DNA of 6,580 bases from Micrococcales bacterium (GTDB lineage Bacteria; Actinomycetota; Actinomycetes; S36-B12; UBA10799). The stretch's first letter is position 1. Every line of letters starts with the position of its first letter. Shown one piece after another: positions 1 through 6,580 of this stretch. The translations under genes and the position numbers were made by a program. Location: positions 1-6,580 of the forward strand of contig JAHEXM010000100.1 of assembly GCA_023252115.1 (NCBI GenBank), written 5' to 3'. The notes under the pieces were generated by a model. It was not told the DNA's origin. It was given only the letters and a program-made list of their open reading frames with translations, and did not search any database.

Positions 1-1861
1 TTGCGGACTGTGGAGTCGCCAAACGCATCACATTCAGGACGGCCAGTCCAGGAAACACTGCCACGAACATCGCTGGCAGAATCGCGAAGTACTTGGCGAC
101 GTCGTTCGCGATTGAAAACGTCGTCAACGAACCGCGGGTAATCAGCAGCTGCTTCCCAATCTCAACAATGTCAATGAGCTTGGTTGGATTCGAATCCAGA
201 TCAACCATGTTGCCTGCTTCTTTGGCAGCGGATGTTCCGGTCGACATCGCGACACCTACATCGGCTTGCGCAAGTGCCGGCGCATCATTTGTACCGTCGC
301 CTGTCATCGCGACCAAGCGGCCGTCGGCCTGCTCCTTCTTGATGAGTTCCATTTTGTCTTCTGGTGTCGCCTCAGCCAAGAAGTCATCAACACCAGCCTC
401 ATCGGCGATCGCCTTGGCTGTCAAGGGATTGTCACCGGTGATCATGACGGTCCTGATGCCCATGCGGCGCAGTTCGGCGAAGCGTTCGCGGATGCCGTCT
501 TTAACAATGTCTTTCAAACTCACGACACCCAAAACCGCGCCATTTTCGGCAACAACCAGCGGCGTGGAACCTTGCGCTGAGACCTTGTCGACCGTGTCCT
601 TGACATATGGGGGGACAACGCCTCCCTGCTCTTCGACCCACGCAAAGACAGCCGACGAAGCACCCTTGCGAATCTTGCGGTCGTCCAAATCAACACCGCT
701 CATCCGCGTTTGCGCTGTGAATTCGATCCACAAAGCCTGCTTGAGTTCCGCCGTTGAACGCTCACGTAGTCCGAACTCGTTTTTGCACAGCACCACGATG
801 GAACGACCCTCAGGAGTTTCGTCGCTGAGCGAAGCGAGTTGAGCAACATCAGCAAAGTGTTCCTTCTCGACCCCGACCGCGGGAATGAGTTCCGACGCTT
901 GCCGGTTTCCCAGCGTGATCGTGCCGGTCTTGTCCAGCAGCAGTGTTGCAACGTCACCGGCAGCTTCGACCGCGCGACCGCTCATCGCCAATACGTTGCG
1001 CTGAACCAGTCGGTCCATCCCGGCAATTCCAATTGCGCTCAACAGGGCACCGATGGTTGTCGGAATCAAGCACACAATCAGCGCGATCAGCACAATGGCT
1101 GTTTGCGGCGAATCCGAAAAGTCAGCCATAGGCGCCAATGCAACGACAGCCACAACGAAAACGATGGTCATAGATGACAAAAGGATCGACAAAGCGATTT
1201 CGTTTGGCGTCTTGCGTCGATTGGAGCCTTCGACTAATGCAATCATTCGGTCGATGAATGTCTGGCCAGCTTCGACGGTGATACGCACGACAATCTGATC
1301 GCTCAAGACTTTGGTGCCGCCCGTGACTGCACTTCGATCACCGCCGCTTTCGCGTACGACGGGCGCTGATTCACCGGTTATCGCAGATTCATCGATGCTA
1401 GCGACCCCTTCGATGATGTCGCCATCACCGGGGATGACGTCACCCGCTTCACAAACAACCACGTCTCCCACAACGAGATCGGCACCGGCAACTTGCGTTT
1501 CTGTGCCATCAGGGTTTCGCCGGCGGGCCATAGTGCTAGTGCGCGTCGCACGCAACGTTGCCGCCTGAGCTCGCCCTCGCCCCTCGGCGACCGCATCAGC
1601 CAAGTTCGCGAAGATCACCGTTAGCCATAGCCACACAGCAATAGCCCATCCGAACACCGATGGGTCCACGATGGCGAACAACGTCGTCATGATTGCGCCG
1701 ATGTACACCACAAACATCACGGGTGACTTCAGCATGAAGCGCGGATCGAGCTTCACCAGAGCCTGGGGCAGTTCGGTAACGAGAACTTTTGGCGAGAACG
1801 ACCCCGACGTGATGCGGCTTTCGTGCGGCGCCTTGTGTGATGCCTTGGTTGCAGTACTCAT
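1..1861 (-). CDS. kdpB: KdpB, K+-transporting P-type ATPase catalytic subunit (3' end cut by window edge)
   Basis: Catalytic ATP-hydrolysing subunit of the KdpFABC K+ pump, in the inner membrane. Reading from ATG at 1861, I translated 620 codons without a stop to the left edge; E. coli KdpB is 682 residues, so roughly 60 are missing. Visible motifs: first membrane helices about residues 45-88; actuator-domain TGES at 162-165; membrane motif CLIPTTIG at 264-271; phosphorylation motif DKTGT with Asp310 (E. coli Asp307); nucleotide-binding Phe381 and KGA at 399-401; MITGDNP at 473-479; GDGTNDAP at 521-528; and Asp587/Lys590 in the ANDVAKYF helix, matching E. coli Asp583/Lys586. All key residues are intact. 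The start overlaps the kdpA stop by one base (TAATG) and has a GGAGGG Shine-Dalgarno 6 bases upstream. kdpC should follow outside the window. Identity is essentially certain. Confidence 0.98.
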   Translation of the reverse strand, partial: MSTATKASHKAPHESRITSGSFSPKVLVTELPQALVKLDPRFMLKSPVMFVVYIGAIMTTLFAIVDPSVFGWAIAVWLWLTVIFANLADAVAEGRGRAQAATLRATRTSTMARRRNPDGTETQVAGADLVVGDVVVCEAGDVIPGDGDIIEGVASIDESAITGESAPVVRESGGDRSAVTGGTKVLSDQIVVRITVEAGQTFIDRMIALVEGSNRRKTPNEIALSILLSSMTIVFVVAVVALAPMADFSDSPQTAIVLIALIVCLIPTTIGALLSAIGIAGMDRLVQRNVLAMSGRAVEAAGDVATLLLDKTGTITLGNRQASELIPAVGVEKEHFADVAQLASLSDETPEGRSIVVLCKNEFGLRERSTAELKQALWIEFTAQTRMSGVDLDDRKIRKGASSAVFAWVEEQGGVVPPYVKDTVDKVSAQGSTPLVVAENGAVLGVVSLKDIVKDGIRERFAELRRMGIRTVMITGDNPLTAKAIADEAGVDDFLAEATPEDKMELIKKEQADGRLVAMTGDGTNDAPALAQADVGVAMSTGTSAAKEAGNMVDLDSNPTKLIDIVEIGKQLLITRGSLTTFSIANDVAKYFAILPAMFVAVFPGLAVLNVMRLATPQSA

Positions 1862-3519
1862 TACAGACCCTCCGCCAATGGACCGAGCGCAAGAGCCGGG
1901 AAGTAGGTAAGCCCGGCAAGGATGAGAGTGACGCCGATGAGTAGCAGTACAAACTGCGGTCGATGTGTGGGAAGCGTTCCGGCTGTCGCAGGAACCTTTC
2001 GCTGTTTTGCCAACGACCCGGCCAGCGCGAGAACAAACACGATCGGCAACAAGCGTCCGAGGAACATGGCAGCGGCACCAGTGATGTTGTAAAAGTTTGT
2101 GTTACCGGTCAGACCAGCAAACGCCGATCCGTTGTTGTTTGCCTGCGAAGTGAACGCGTAGAGAACTTCGCTGAGTCCGTGCGGACCAGGGTTCAAAATC
2201 GAAGACCGTCCGGTTGCTGTCGATAGCGCAATCGCAGTGAACGCCAAAGCAAGTATCGGTGTGATGAGCACGTACAGCGCGGCCATTTTCATCTGTTGGC
2301 CGCCGATCTTCTTGCCCAAGTACTCCGGCGTACGACCGACCATTAGACCTGCGACGAAGACGGTAATGATCGCCAGGATCAGCATTCCGTATAGGCCCGA
2401 GCCTGTGCCTCCGGGTGCCACCTCGCCTAACCCCATGTTGATGATTGCCATCATTCCGCCGAGTGGGGTGAACGAGTCATGCATAGAGTTGACCGAACCG
2501 GTTGATGTGACTGTTGTGCTGACTTCGAACAGCGATGACATAGGGACGCCGAAACGTACTTCCTTCCCCTCCATCGCCGCACCCGCTGCTTGTAGCGCGG
2601 TTCCGGAATGTGCGCTTTCAAAGCCGATCGATGCAGCTACTGAGGCAGCCCAAATTGCGGCCATCGCTCCCAGAATGGCGAAGCCCTGTCGGGTATCACC
2701 GACGAGCCGGCCAAAGGTACGCGGGAGGCTGAATGGAATTACTAACAGCATGAAGATCTCGAGGAGGTTGGTAAATGGTGTAGGACTCTCATACGGGTGC
2801 GACGAGTTCGCGTTGAAAAATCCTCCGCCGTTGGTGCCAAGTTCCTTAATTGCCTCTTGCGATGCAACTGGGCCCATAGGCAGGCTCTGAGATCCACCAG
2901 CGATCGTATGAATGGTGGGGTCGGCTGCGAGATTTTGAATGAGGCCACTGGCGATCAGAACGACTGCGCCGATGCAGGCCATCGGCAAAAGGATGCGAAA
3001 CGTGCACCGAACGAGGTCAACCCAGAAGTTTCCGACCCGGTCAGTGCCAACGCGTGAGAAGCCGCGAATCAATGCAACGACAACCGCAATGCCTACAGCG
3101 GCAGAGAGGAAGTTCTGTACCGCCAAGCCAGCCATCTGAGCCAAATAGCTCATCGTGGACTCGCCTGAGTAGTTCTGCCAGTTGGTGTTGGTTACAAAGC
3201 TGACGGCCGTGTTGAAGGCGAGCAGAGGGTTGACGTTGCTCATGCCTTCGCTCCACGGCAGGTATGCCTGGAAGCGAAGGATGCCGTAGAGCGCCACAAC
3301 CGAGACGACCGAGAAGATCAGCACCGATCGCAGGTACACCGGCCAACGTTGGTCGGCGTCGGCGTCAACGCCGATCAGCCGGTAGATGCCCTTTTCGACG
3401 CGAAGGTGCCTGGTCGACTGGAACATCCGAGCCATGTAGTCGCCCAACGGTACGTGGGCTGCGGCAAGTACAACAACCAAAGCAAATATTTGCAGGGCTG
3501 CTGCTAACCACCCGGTCAT
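1861..3519 (-). CDS. kdpA: KdpA, K+-binding and translocating subunit
   Basis: Channel-like K+-selective subunit of KdpFABC, of the superfamily of K+ transporters; it binds K+ from the outside in a four-loop selectivity filter. It has 552 residues, close to the E. coli 557. The four filter loops are visible: [11 protein letters not shown] at 110-120 (Gln115, near E. coli Gln116), [13 protein letters not shown] at 228-239, [12 protein letters not shown] around 338-349 (Gly341), and [12 protein letters not shown] at 458-469. Further family signatures are [12 protein letters not shown] at 394-405, [15 protein letters not shown] at 442-456 and the C-terminal [11 protein letters not shown]. Many hydrophobic helices fit the ten-helix family topology. 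The ATG directly follows the kdpF stop (TAGATG) and has only a modest GAGAAG Shine-Dalgarno within kdpF, so translation is probably coupled. No frameshift or missing filter residue was seen. Confidence 0.98.
   Translation of the reverse strand: MTGWLAAALQIFALVVVLAAAHVPLGDYMARMFQSTRHLRVEKGIYRLIGVDADADQRWPVYLRSVLIFSVVSVVALYGILRFQAYLPWSEGMSNVNPLLAFNTAVSFVTNTNWQNYSGESTMSYLAQMAGLAVQNFLSAAVGIAVVVALIRGFSRVGTDRVGNFWVDLVRCTFRILLPMACIGAVVLIASGLIQNLAADPTIHTIAGGSQSLPMGPVASQEAIKELGTNGGGFFNANSSHPYESPTPFTNLLEIFMLLVIPFSLPRTFGRLVGDTRQGFAILGAMAAIWAASVAASIGFESAHSGTALQAAGAAMEGKEVRFGVPMSSLFEVSTTVTSTGSVNSMHDSFTPLGGMMAIINMGLGEVAPGGTGSGLYGMLILAIITVFVAGLMVGRTPEYLGKKIGGQQMKMAALYVLITPILALAFTAIALSTATGRSSILNPGPHGLSEVLYAFTSQANNNGSAFAGLTGNTNFYNITGAAAMFLGRLLPIVFVLALAGSLAKQRKVPATAGTLPTHRPQFVLLLIGVTLILAGLTYFPALALGPLAEGL
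1868..1873 (-). promoter_or_regulatory. Ribosome binding site of kdpB
   Basis: GGAGGG on the minus strand, 6 bases before the kdpB ATG and inside the last codons of kdpA. It is a near-perfect Shine-Dalgarno and fixes the start at the TAATG junction. With the one-base overlap it suggests that kdpB can initiate both by reinitiation and de novo. Confidence 0.75.
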
Positions 3520-3609
3520 CTAGAACTTCTCGGGACGTATCAGGGTGTACACCAGGTACACCAATATGAGCAGCGCGACGACAAGACCAAGGATGGATTC
3601 CCATGACAT
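3520..3609 (-). CDS. kdpF: KdpF, small single-helix subunit of the Kdp ATPase
   Basis: A 29-residue ORF read directly from the minus strand: ATG at 3609, stop TAG at 3522-3520, with no base between the stop and the kdpA ATG. It begins MSWESILGL, has one membrane helix at about residues 6-24 (LVYLVYTLI near its end) and finishes RPEKF, a tail typical of KdpF; E. coli KdpF is also 29 residues. The known role is a lipid-like stabiliser packed in the membrane part of the KdpFABC complex. A GTG at 3618, three codons upstream in frame, is an alternative start; it would overlap the mini-ORF stop as GTGA and give 32 residues. Neither start has a strong Shine-Dalgarno, so coupling to the mini-ORF is likely. 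Location, length and tail make the identity secure. Confidence 0.93.
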   Translation of the reverse strand: MSWESILGLVVALLILVYLVYTLIRPEKF

Positions 3610-3614
3610 CGCGA

Positions 3615-3698
3615 TCACAACCGCTCTGAGCCGCGCGCAACAAGGAACGTGATCACGGCAAGCACAATGAGGATTCCAAGTACGAGTAGGTCAGCCAT
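3615..3698 (-). CDS. Small hydrophobic membrane protein upstream of kdpF (27 residues, function unknown)
   Basis: ATG at 3698, TGA at 3617-3615, 27 residues. It begins MADLLVLGILIVL, continues as one hydrophobic stretch to about residue 20, and ends in a short charged tail, ARGSERL. By the positive-inside rule the C-terminus would be cytoplasmic. It has the best Shine-Dalgarno of the pump cluster (AGGAAGGA just upstream) and stops 5 bases before the kdpF ATG, or overlaps it if kdpF starts at the alternative GTG. It is not KdpF: the RPEKF-like tail is absent and a better KdpF follows. From memory, tiny hydrophobic ORFs in this position recur at other kdp loci and are often left unannotated; I could not verify this. 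An accessory or stabilising peptide of the Kdp complex, or of KdpD, is inference. It could also be a leader ORF that sets up translation of kdpF and kdpA. Confidence 0.72.
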   Translation of the reverse strand: MADLLVLGILIVLAVITFLVARGSERL

Positions 3699-3701
3699 GG
3701 G

Positions 3702-3709
3702 TCCTTCCT
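3702..3709 (-). promoter_or_regulatory. Ribosome binding site of the 27-residue mini-ORF
   Basis: AGGAAGGA on the minus strand. The distal AGGA lies 7 bases before the ATG and the proximal one 3 bases. This strong site is the main reason to treat the mini-ORF as translated. It may also be the entry point for ribosomes that go on to kdpF and kdpA, which lack comparable sites. Confidence 0.7.
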
Positions 3710-3732
3710 ATGCCTTGCACCGACGAACTTCA

Positions 3733-3752
3733 ATGTGTCTTTATGTGTTCTT
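3733..3752 (-). promoter_or_regulatory. Candidate KdpE operator: 10-base-period direct repeat
   Basis: On the plus strand, ATGTGTCTTT at 3733-3742 is followed immediately by ATGTGTTCTT at 3743-3752: two half-sites sharing ATGTGT and a T-rich tail, spaced exactly 10 bases. OmpR/PhoB-type regulators such as KdpE bind tandem direct repeats about one helical turn apart, and the E. coli KdpE site is likewise T-rich. The repeat lies 35-55 bases upstream of the mini-ORF start, suitable for an activator site. Assignment to KdpE is inference from position and repeat form only. Confidence 0.38.
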
Positions 3753-3772
3753 AACGGTGAGTTCGAAAATAT

Positions 3773-6304
3773 TTACGAGCTACGTACGGTCACCTGTGTC
3801 GGAATCGAGATCACCATCGTCAAACCACCGCCCGGCGTATCTTCGGCATCGAGGGTTGCACCGACAACTTCGGCTAGGCCACGTGCAACAGCCAGCCCAA
3901 GGCCGACGCCGCCAGCTTCAGGCGTTGTATTGAGGCGGTTGAAGGGCTCAAAGATCGACTCCTTCTGATCTTCGGGTACGCCTGGCCCACGGTCAATTAC
4001 GCGGATTTCGATCCGATCACCTTTTGCTTCTGGGACACAATCAGCACTGACTCGGGGCGGTTGCCCAGCTGGACTGTGTTGCACAGCGTTTTCGATGACA
4101 TTCACCAGTACTCGTTCGAGCAATCCCTGGTCAGTGGTAACGAGAGGTAGATCCTCTGGGACTTCATCGATGACACTTCCATCGGGAAGGTCTCCCAGGA
4201 CCTTTTGAACAAGTTCGTCGACGACGGCCGGCGCAAAAACCGGTCGCAACGCACCCGTCTGAAGTCGGGTCATGTCGAGGAGGTTCGCCACAAGTGCAAT
4301 GAGGCGATCCGTCGAGTCTTCAGCAGATTCGAGCAATTCGATTTGATCGCCGGCAGGAATGTCTAATGACGGATCCCTCAGCGTGGCGAGTGCTGCCTTG
4401 ATTCCAGCCAGCGGAGTCCGGAGATCGTGTGATATCGCTGCCAACAGGGTGTTTCGGATTGCCTCGGATTCACGAAGGCGGGCAGCATCCGCAGCTCGCG
4501 CGCCAAGTCGATCACGTTCTAGAACCGCAGCGGTTTGCCCAGCAAAGGCGGCCAGGATCCGCCGATCGGAGTTCGACAATGGCTTGCCGTTGAGTGCCAA
4601 CACCAGTCCTGGTCCAGCCTCTGTCGTGACGTCAGCCAATTCCGGAGACGTGGGAGGTGAACTGCCTACCGCCTCAACAACCGTGACGGACTCACGGCCA
4701 GTTGTTCCGACCGCATGCCGTTCAAAGAGAGCAGCGCTCTGCATTCCGAACGTGTCCTGGGCTTGTTCGAGCAGCCCTTTCAATGCATCCTTGCGACCAA
4801 GAACGCCGGCCGAGAGTGCTGCCAGAACATCGGCCTCAGCGCGACGCTTCGCCCCTTCGGCGGCAATCGCGGCGCTGCGATTGACGACAACCGAGATGGT
4901 GATCCCCACTGCCGCGAACAAAACAATTGCCAACCGGTTTTCGACATCGTTAATCCGAAACGAACCGTAAGGCTGTGTGAAGTAATAGTCGGCAAGGGCG
5001 GCAGAGAATGCAGACGCAATAAGCGCCGGAACAAGGCCGCCCACCAAAGCGCTGGCTATTACACCGAAAACAAACGCGACAAGGGCCACCGAGAAATAGA
5101 CATGTTCGCGAACGGTGAGCAGCAGCAGTGTGGTGAGAATGGGCAACGCGAGTGCGAGCAGGCCCCCCACGATCAAGCGTTGATGCGGCAGCGCTGATCG
5201 ATGCGCTGTGCCGAGTACGAAATGCGAGGCGCTTTCGTGCGTGACGACCTGGACGTCGATATCGCCAGAATCGCGAACCACCAAGTCAGCCGTGCTCGGG
5301 CGGATTGCCGTGCTGATTCTTCCGCGACGTGATTCACCGACGACTATCCGCGTGCCATTGACCGAACGCGCGAACTCAAGAATGGTCGCTGCGATGTTGT
5401 CCCCGACAACCGTGTGGAAGCTCCCACCAAGCTCTTCAGTCAGCTGGCGCTGCTCAGCTAGTCGTTGGGGGCTAGCTCCAGCTGTTCCATCACCGCGTAC
5501 GACATGAACGGCGACTAGGTCGCGGCCTTCGCTACGGCCTGCAACTACAGCTCCTCTGCGTAAAAGAGTCTGCCCTTCAGCACCTCCCGTGAGTGCAACA
5601 ACGATGCGTTGTCGGGCGGGCCAAGTCTCTTCGATTTCGTGTTCGGCACGGTATTTCTCTAGACCTTCATCAACTCGATCCGCAAGCCAAAGGAGAGCGA
5701 GTTCACGAAGAGCGGTCAGATTCCCGACGCGAAAGTAGTTGCCCATGGCTGCATCGACTTTGTCGGTTGCATAAACGTTGCCGTGGGCCAACCGACGACG
5801 CAACGCCTGAGGGCTCATATCTTTGAGTTCAATCTGATCGGCTTGTCGAACGACTGAATCCGGAACTGTCTCTTGCTGCTTGATGCCGGTGATTGATTCA
5901 ACGACGTCGTTTAGCGACTCAAGGTGCTGGATGTTGACGGTGGTGATGACGTCGATGCCTGCTTCTAGAAGTTCTTCTACGTCTTCCCAACGCTTCGTGT
6001 TTCGCGATCCCGACACATTGGTGTGAGCCAACTCATCGACAAGCACCACCTTTGGGTGGCGTGCGATCACCGCATCAACATCCATTTCGGTGAACGGCGA
6101 ACCGCGGTAGATGATCTCGCGTCGCGGGATGACCTCTAGTCCGGCAAGCAGTTCGGCTGTGTGCTCGCGCCCGTGGGTCTCAACGAGTCCAACCACAATG
6201 TCCGTGCCTCGTTCAAGCCGGCGGTGCGCCTCGCCCAACATTGCATATGTTTTACCCACGCCCGGGGCAGCGCCGAGATACACGCGCAACTGACCTCGGG
6301 GCAT
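3773..6304 (-). CDS. kdpD: KdpD, membrane sensor histidine kinase for K+ limitation and osmotic stress
   Basis: Sensor of the KdpD/KdpE two-component system; it autophosphorylates on His and passes phosphate to KdpE. It has 843 residues (E. coli 894). Domains: N-terminal KdpD domain about 1-210, with Walker A GAAPGVGKT at 11-19 and VVLVDELAHTN at 86-96; universal-stress-like domain about 231-355; four membrane helices about 376-474 (DUF4118 region); a GAF-like linker about 490-600; dimerisation/phosphoacceptor motif SHDLRTPL with His626; then N-box NVIENAVQHS (735-744), DRGPGVP (771-777), IFEPFNR (784-790) and GGVGLGLAVA (798-807). All kinase boxes are intact. The start is forced: an in-frame TAA lies two codons upstream and Walker A begins at residue 11; GAAGAGAG is the Shine-Dalgarno. 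The gene lies upstream of the pump genes, unlike E. coli kdpFABCDE. The c-di-AMP motif of the S. aureus type is not evident. Confidence 0.97.
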   Translation of the reverse strand: MPRGQLRVYLGAAPGVGKTYAMLGEAHRRLERGTDIVVGLVETHGREHTAELLAGLEVIPRREIIYRGSPFTEMDVDAVIARHPKVVLVDELAHTNVSGSRNTKRWEDVEELLEAGIDVITTVNIQHLESLNDVVESITGIKQQETVPDSVVRQADQIELKDMSPQALRRRLAHGNVYATDKVDAAMGNYFRVGNLTALRELALLWLADRVDEGLEKYRAEHEIEETWPARQRIVVALTGGAEGQTLLRRGAVVAGRSEGRDLVAVHVVRGDGTAGASPQRLAEQRQLTEELGGSFHTVVGDNIAATILEFARSVNGTRIVVGESRRGRISTAIRPSTADLVVRDSGDIDVQVVTHESASHFVLGTAHRSALPHQRLIVGGLLALALPILTTLLLLTVREHVYFSVALVAFVFGVIASALVGGLVPALIASAFSAALADYYFTQPYGSFRINDVENRLAIVLFAAVGITISVVVNRSAAIAAEGAKRRAEADVLAALSAGVLGRKDALKGLLEQAQDTFGMQSAALFERHAVGTTGRESVTVVEAVGSSPPTSPELADVTTEAGPGLVLALNGKPLSNSDRRILAAFAGQTAAVLERDRLGARAADAARLRESEAIRNTLLAAISHDLRTPLAGIKAALATLRDPSLDIPAGDQIELLESAEDSTDRLIALVANLLDMTRLQTGALRPVFAPAVVDELVQKVLGDLPDGSVIDEVPEDLPLVTTDQGLLERVLVNVIENAVQHSPAGQPPRVSADCVPEAKGDRIEIRVIDRGPGVPEDQKESIFEPFNRLNTTPEAGGVGLGLAVARGLAEVVGATLDAEDTPGGGLTMVISIPTQVTVRSS

Positions 6305-6311
6305 GTGTTAG

Positions 6312-6319
6312 CTCTCTTC
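6312..6319 (-). promoter_or_regulatory. Ribosome binding site of kdpD
   Basis: GAAGAGAG on the minus strand, 7 bases before the kdpD ATG at 6304. It is moderate in strength but well placed, and agrees with the in-frame TAA two codons upstream in choosing this start. Confidence 0.55.
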
Positions 6320-6338
6320 GTATCGCACGGACGCTGGG

Positions 6339-6580
6339 CTAGACGCGGGTAGCTGCGCGGTCAGCGAGGGTAAGTCCGGCTAAACGAAGCAAATACCGGG
6401 GCTGACGACGCAGCACGTTCAGATCGGTGCGATCCGCGCCAGCTCCAGGGATGATTCCGTTACTAGTGAACTGCCAAATGATCGGATCTTGAAAGCGCGA
6501 GACTTTTTGCGGCCGTCGCATTCCTCGTCCGTATTCCGCCTGCCATAGCGGGAACTTCTTGAAACGCAGAGTCGGCTTCA
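6339..6580 (-). CDS. C-terminal part of an unrecognised ORF upstream of kdpD
   Basis: An open frame enters from the right edge and ends at TAG (6341-6339), 34 bases before the kdpD ATG. About 79 complete codons are visible. The first two bases at the edge are TG, so a start codon exactly at the boundary is possible; an internal ATG lies at 6521. The peptide is basic and soluble-looking, with segments such as RFKKFPLWQAEYGRG, FQDPIIWQFTSNGIIPGAG and a tail LRLAGLTLADRAATRV. I recognise no domain. Third-position G+C over the ATG-downstream part is near 57% by hand count, not obviously different from the rest of the window, and no competing long frame exists on either strand here, which mildly supports coding. 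It could be the tail of a real gene cotranscribed with kdpD or a decayed fragment. It does not resemble the end of a KdpE-type response regulator. Confidence 0.4.
   Translation of the reverse strand, partial: KPTLRFKKFPLWQAEYGRGMRRPQKVSRFQDPIIWQFTSNGIIPGAGADRTDLNVLRRQPRYLLRLAGLTLADRAATRV

Larger units (their letters stand above)
3699..3772 (-). promoter_or_regulatory. Gap between kdpD and the pump genes; probable kdpFABC control region
   Basis: The 74 bases between the kdpD stop (TAA at 3775-3773) and the mini-ORF start are the only sizeable non-coding gap within the cluster, and are visibly more A+T-rich near kdpD (palindromic AAATATTT at 3767-3774 and TTCGAA at 3762-3767). In other bacteria kdpFABC is driven by a K+-limitation promoter activated by KdpE, so this is the natural place for it. 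I do not see a convincing -35/-10 pair; TTGAAG with CATAGG 15 bases later on the minus strand is weak. No stem-loop with a T-run follows kdpD, so read-through from kdpD is plausible. Confidence 0.4.

Noticed and set aside
93..842. Long plus-strand open frame (249 codons) opposite kdpB
   Set aside because: It is antisense to the conserved, motif-complete kdpB frame, its translation is Ser/Thr/Ala-rich with no domain, and no ribosome binding site was noted. It is a frame shadow.
1596..2078. Minus-strand open frame (160 codons) across the kdpA-kdpB junction
   Set aside because: It overlaps the ends of two certain genes in another frame; the Cys/Arg/Ser-rich peptide has no domain, and the TAATG junction already explains the region.
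2237..2890. Plus-strand open frame (217 codons) opposite kdpA
   Set aside because: Antisense to the conserved filter-loop region of KdpA; the peptide is low-complexity with no recognisable domain.
3767..3774. AT-rich palindrome AAATATTT at the kdpD stop as a terminator or -10 box
   Set aside because: It has no GC-rich stem or T-run for a terminator and no matching -35 at 16-18 bases; left as part of the control region only.
4359..4970. Plus-strand open frame (203 codons) opposite kdpD
   Set aside because: Antisense to the GAF-like and kinase region of kdpD; Ser/Arg/Ala-rich composition typical of a mirror frame.
6353..6580. tRNA, small RNA or divergent plus-strand gene at the right edge
   Set aside because: No cloverleaf-like arms, terminator or plus-strand frame of useful length could be seen; the minus-strand frame is the only coherent signal.

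Overview
The window carries most of a high-affinity potassium uptake (Kdp) locus, all on the minus strand. In transcription order from the right edge: the tail of an unrecognised ORF, kdpD (sensor kinase), a 74-base gap, an unnamed 27-codon hydrophobic mini-ORF, kdpF, kdpA, and kdpB, which runs off the left edge about 60 codons short of its end. kdpC, and any kdpE, must lie outside the window. No RNA gene, mobile element, CRISPR array or clear terminator was found.

The proteins look bacterial and most like Actinobacteria: a KdpF ending in RPEKF, a short KdpD N-terminus beginning just before the Walker A motif, and a KdpB with a long polar N-terminus. Two hand-counted 60-base lines gave 57% and 52% G+C, which would be modest for that phylum and would fit one of its lower-GC lineages. 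This taxonomic call is inference from protein style, not a search result.

Layout: 1-1861 kdpB (partial); 1861-3519 kdpA; 3520-3609 kdpF; 3615-3698 mini-ORF; 3699-3772 non-coding gap with a 10-base-period direct repeat that may be a response-regulator site; 3773-6304 kdpD; 6305-6338 short spacer with the kdpD ribosome binding site; 6339-6580 C-terminal part of an unknown ORF.

How it works together: KdpA is the K+-selective channel-like subunit, KdpB the P-type ATPase that energises it, and KdpF a single-helix subunit that stabilises the complex. KdpD senses K+ limitation or osmotic state and phosphorylates KdpE, which activates the pump genes. Here the sensor lies upstream of the pump genes on the same strand. 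From the mini-ORF to kdpB the genes are separated by 5, 0 and -1 bases, so strong translational coupling is likely. The least described element is the mini-ORF, a candidate single-pass membrane microprotein. No wholly new system is evident.
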